DNA from: an uncultured Granulosicoccaceae bacterium
GTDB taxonomy: Bacteria > Pseudomonadota > Gammaproteobacteria > Granulosicoccales > Granulosicoccaceae
Assembly (NCBI GenBank): GCA_938028465.1
Contig: CALJAA010000204.1
Location: 1 to 35,519, forward strand
DNA length: 35,519 nucleotides
Reading direction: 5' to 3'
Part shown: positions 33,989 to 35,519 of the stretch, piece by piece
How the letters are laid out: each line of letters starts with the position of its first letter
Numbering within the stretch: the first letter of the stretch is position 1
Notes under the pieces: generated by a model
Told to the model about the DNA's origin: nothing
Database searches by the model: none
The model's input: the letters and a program-made list of their open reading frames with translations, nothing else
Program-made: the position numbers and the translations under genes

Positions 33989-35494
33989 CTAGTCTGTTAC
34001 GCGTTGTGGTTTTGCTAATACACCACGTAAAAACATTGGCGCTATAAATCCAAGCACGGCGGCTATCCAAAAGCCTTTTGATATCGGGGATGAAAACAGA
34101 TAGGTCCAATCACCGTCGGAGATAATCATTGCGCGGCGTAGTGCGTTTTCCATATGGCCGCCCAATAGTATGCCGAGTATCACGGGCACTGTGGGTACGT
34201 CGAGTTTGCGTAGGAAGTAACCCAACACACCGAACATCACCATTAAGAGTAAGTCAAAATAACTGCCTGATAAGGAATAGATACCCACAAATGAAACCAT
34301 CGTGACGCCAGGTAGTAGTATCCAAGCAGGTACTTGTAAAACGCGCACAAATACTTTCACCATCGGCACGTTCATGAGTAATAACACGATGTTGGCAATG
34401 AGTAGTGAGGCAATCAAGCCCCAAACGACTTCTGGGCGATCACTAAATAGAGTTGGGCCAGGTGTAATGTTTAGCGTCATTAGCAGTGCCAGTAGCACAG
34501 CCGTTGTACCAGAACCAGGCACGCCTAAGGTGAGCATCGGTACTAATGCACCGCCAGCAGCTGCATTGTTACCCGCCTCCGGTGCAGCAACACCTTTGGC
34601 AACGCCTGTACCAAAACCGCCTTCTTTACCAGCGATAGCTTTTTCTGAGGTGTAGGCAAGGAAGCTACCGAGCGACGCGCCTGCGCCTGGTAGGATGCCG
34701 GCGATAAAACCGATTCCGCTGGCACGAAGCATGGTCCACTTAGTTGACCAGATGGTTCTCCAAGGTACGGTGACTTTGTCTAGCTTGACACCGATGGAGG
34801 ATCCTTTGCCGTGACTCTCAATAAAAAAGAAGACTTCCGCAATGGCAAACAAACCAACAATCGCGACTAAAAAATCTACACCATCCATAAGGTGCAGATT
34901 ACCGAATGTCAGTCTAGGCATGCCTGAGTTGTTATCAACACCGATCATCGCGATGCCGATACCTAGGCAAGAGGCTAGGGCGGCTTTGGCTTGATTGTTT
35001 GAAGCCACGCCACCGAGTGTGCAAAAAGCTAAAAGATATAAAGCAAAATATTCTGCAGGGCCAAATAGATAGGCGATGCGTGCGAGTAAAGGCGCAAGTA
35101 GCAACAAACCAATCGTGGCAAGAAATGCGCCGACAAAAGAGGCCACGCCGGATAGTACTAAGGCATCACCGGCTTTACCTTGCTTCGCCATGGGATAACC
35201 ATCTAAGGTGGTCATCAAAGCCGGTTCATCACCCGGTATATTTAACAGGATTGAACTAATACGGCCACCGTACATGGCACCATAGTAGACGCTAGTCATT
35301 AACACCAAGGCTGACGTGGCGTCGAGACCAAGTGTAAATGTAATCGGTATGAGGATTGCCACACCGTTGGATGGGCCAAGGCCGGGTAGTGCGCCGATGA
35401 TCGTGCCGAGAAAGCAACCGACAACGGCCAACATTAACGTCGAGGGTGACAGGGCGATGGAGAAGCCCATCATTAGGTTGTTGAGAATTTCCAT
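33989..35494 (-). CDS. tctA: Tripartite tricarboxylate transporter, large permease TctA
   Basis: 501-residue inner-membrane permease of the TTT family, working with a small membrane protein (TctB) and a periplasmic binding protein (TctC/Bug) to take up citrate or other carboxylates. Two related halves carry the family motif: GALPGLGPSNGVAILIP (about 34-50) and GILPGAGASLGSFLAY (about 265-280), with LTLGVPGSGTTAVLL (about 318-332). YYGAMYGGRISSILLNIPGD is also typical. The substrate is not readable. The gene starts 25 bases from the window edge; the codons just upstream (ending in a TAA) may be the end of tctB. Confidence 0.95.
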   Translation of the reverse strand: MEILNNLMMGFSIALSPSTLMLAVVGCFLGTIIGALPGLGPSNGVAILIPITFTLGLDATSALVLMTSVYYGAMYGGRISSILLNIPGDEPALMTTLDGYPMAKQGKAGDALVLSGVASFVGAFLATIGLLLLAPLLARIAYLFGPAEYFALYLLAFCTLGGVASNNQAKAALASCLGIGIAMIGVDNNSGMPRLTFGNLHLMDGVDFLVAIVGLFAIAEVFFFIESHGKGSSIGVKLDKVTVPWRTIWSTKWTMLRASGIGFIAGILPGAGASLGSFLAYTSEKAIAGKEGGFGTGVAKGVAAPEAGNNAAAGGALVPMLTLGVPGSGTTAVLLALLMTLNITPGPTLFSDRPEVVWGLIASLLIANIVLLLMNVPMVKVFVRVLQVPAWILLPGVTMVSFVGIYSLSGSYFDLLLMVMFGVLGYFLRKLDVPTVPVILGILLGGHMENALRRAMIISDGDWTYLFSSPISKGFWIAAVLGFIAPMFLRGVLAKPQRVTD

Positions 35495-35498
35495 AAGA

Positions 35499-35519
35499 TT
35501 ACTGAGATTTGATGGTTAC
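35499..35519 (-). CDS. Possible 3' end of tctB (cut by window)
   Basis: The last 21 bases read, on the minus strand, six sense codons (VTIKSQ) and TAA, 4 bases before the tctA ATG. tctB normally precedes tctA at such a distance. Seven codons cannot identify a gene, so this rests on position only. Confidence 0.3.
   Translation of the reverse strand, partial: VTIKSQ

Noticed and set aside
33867..34109. 80-codon minus-strand ORF over the relic and the tctA 3' end
   Set aside because: Antisense to the relic and REP sequence, and in another frame of tctA; its arginine-rich middle comes from the repeat.

Overview
The window looks like chromosomal DNA of a free-living, probably aquatic, Gammaproteobacterium. 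This is judged from the protein families and from conserved gene neighbourhoods: ispB divergent from rplU-rpmA, obgE next to them, rpsT divergent from murJ, and rph-rdgB-hemW next to a divergent yicC. I cannot name the genus. Most of the window is core genome. There are no rRNA or tRNA genes, no CRISPR array, no insertion sequence and no phage module that I can see.

Layout. 1-7.6 kb: a membrane-anchored metallophosphoesterase (cut by the window edge), murJ, rpsT, proB-obgE, a small hypothetical gene, rplU-rpmA and ispB; these serve envelope building, ribosomes, proline and quinones. 7.6-12.7 kb: a secreted adamalysin-like metallopeptidase with a DUF11 domain and a C-terminal sorting-type tail, then rpmE and a short run of nuclease and RNA-modification genes (SNase, Xni-like exonuclease, RluE), then a DUF4124 protein. 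12.8-16.4 kb: the rph-rdgB-hemW operon and divergent yicC. 16.4-18.3 kb: three small envelope genes, one an OmpA-like lipoprotein. 18.5-22.4 kb: an OmpR-type response regulator and histidine kinase, divergent from a DegP/HtrA protease, which is a typical envelope-stress arrangement. 22.6-25.6 kb: a VC0807-like membrane protein, a 19-codon ORF with a near-perfect Shine-Dalgarno sequence, and an lpoB / COG3014 lipoprotein pair. 25.9-33.4 kb: glpK and divergent glpD, an AmpG-like permease, a rhodanese, an aldo/keto reductase and aquaporin Z. 34-35.5 kb: tctA, the large permease subunit of a tripartite tricarboxylate transporter.

The least ordinary material lies between genes. A family of REP/BIME-like palindromes (consensus close to GTCATCCCCGC, a 4-base loop, then GCGGGGATGAC) occurs at five loci, always outside or at the very ends of genes. 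One locus sits inside the two-component operon, and one supplies the last codons of the metallopeptidase. A 62-base piece homologous to the 3' coding end of that metallopeptidase lies about 26 kb away, in inverted orientation, beside another REP copy and the tctA stop; it appears to be the remnant of a lost paralogue. The 19-codon ORF with its own terminator upstream of the VC0807-like gene is the best candidate for an undescribed small gene or attenuator. I see no clearly new multi-gene system.
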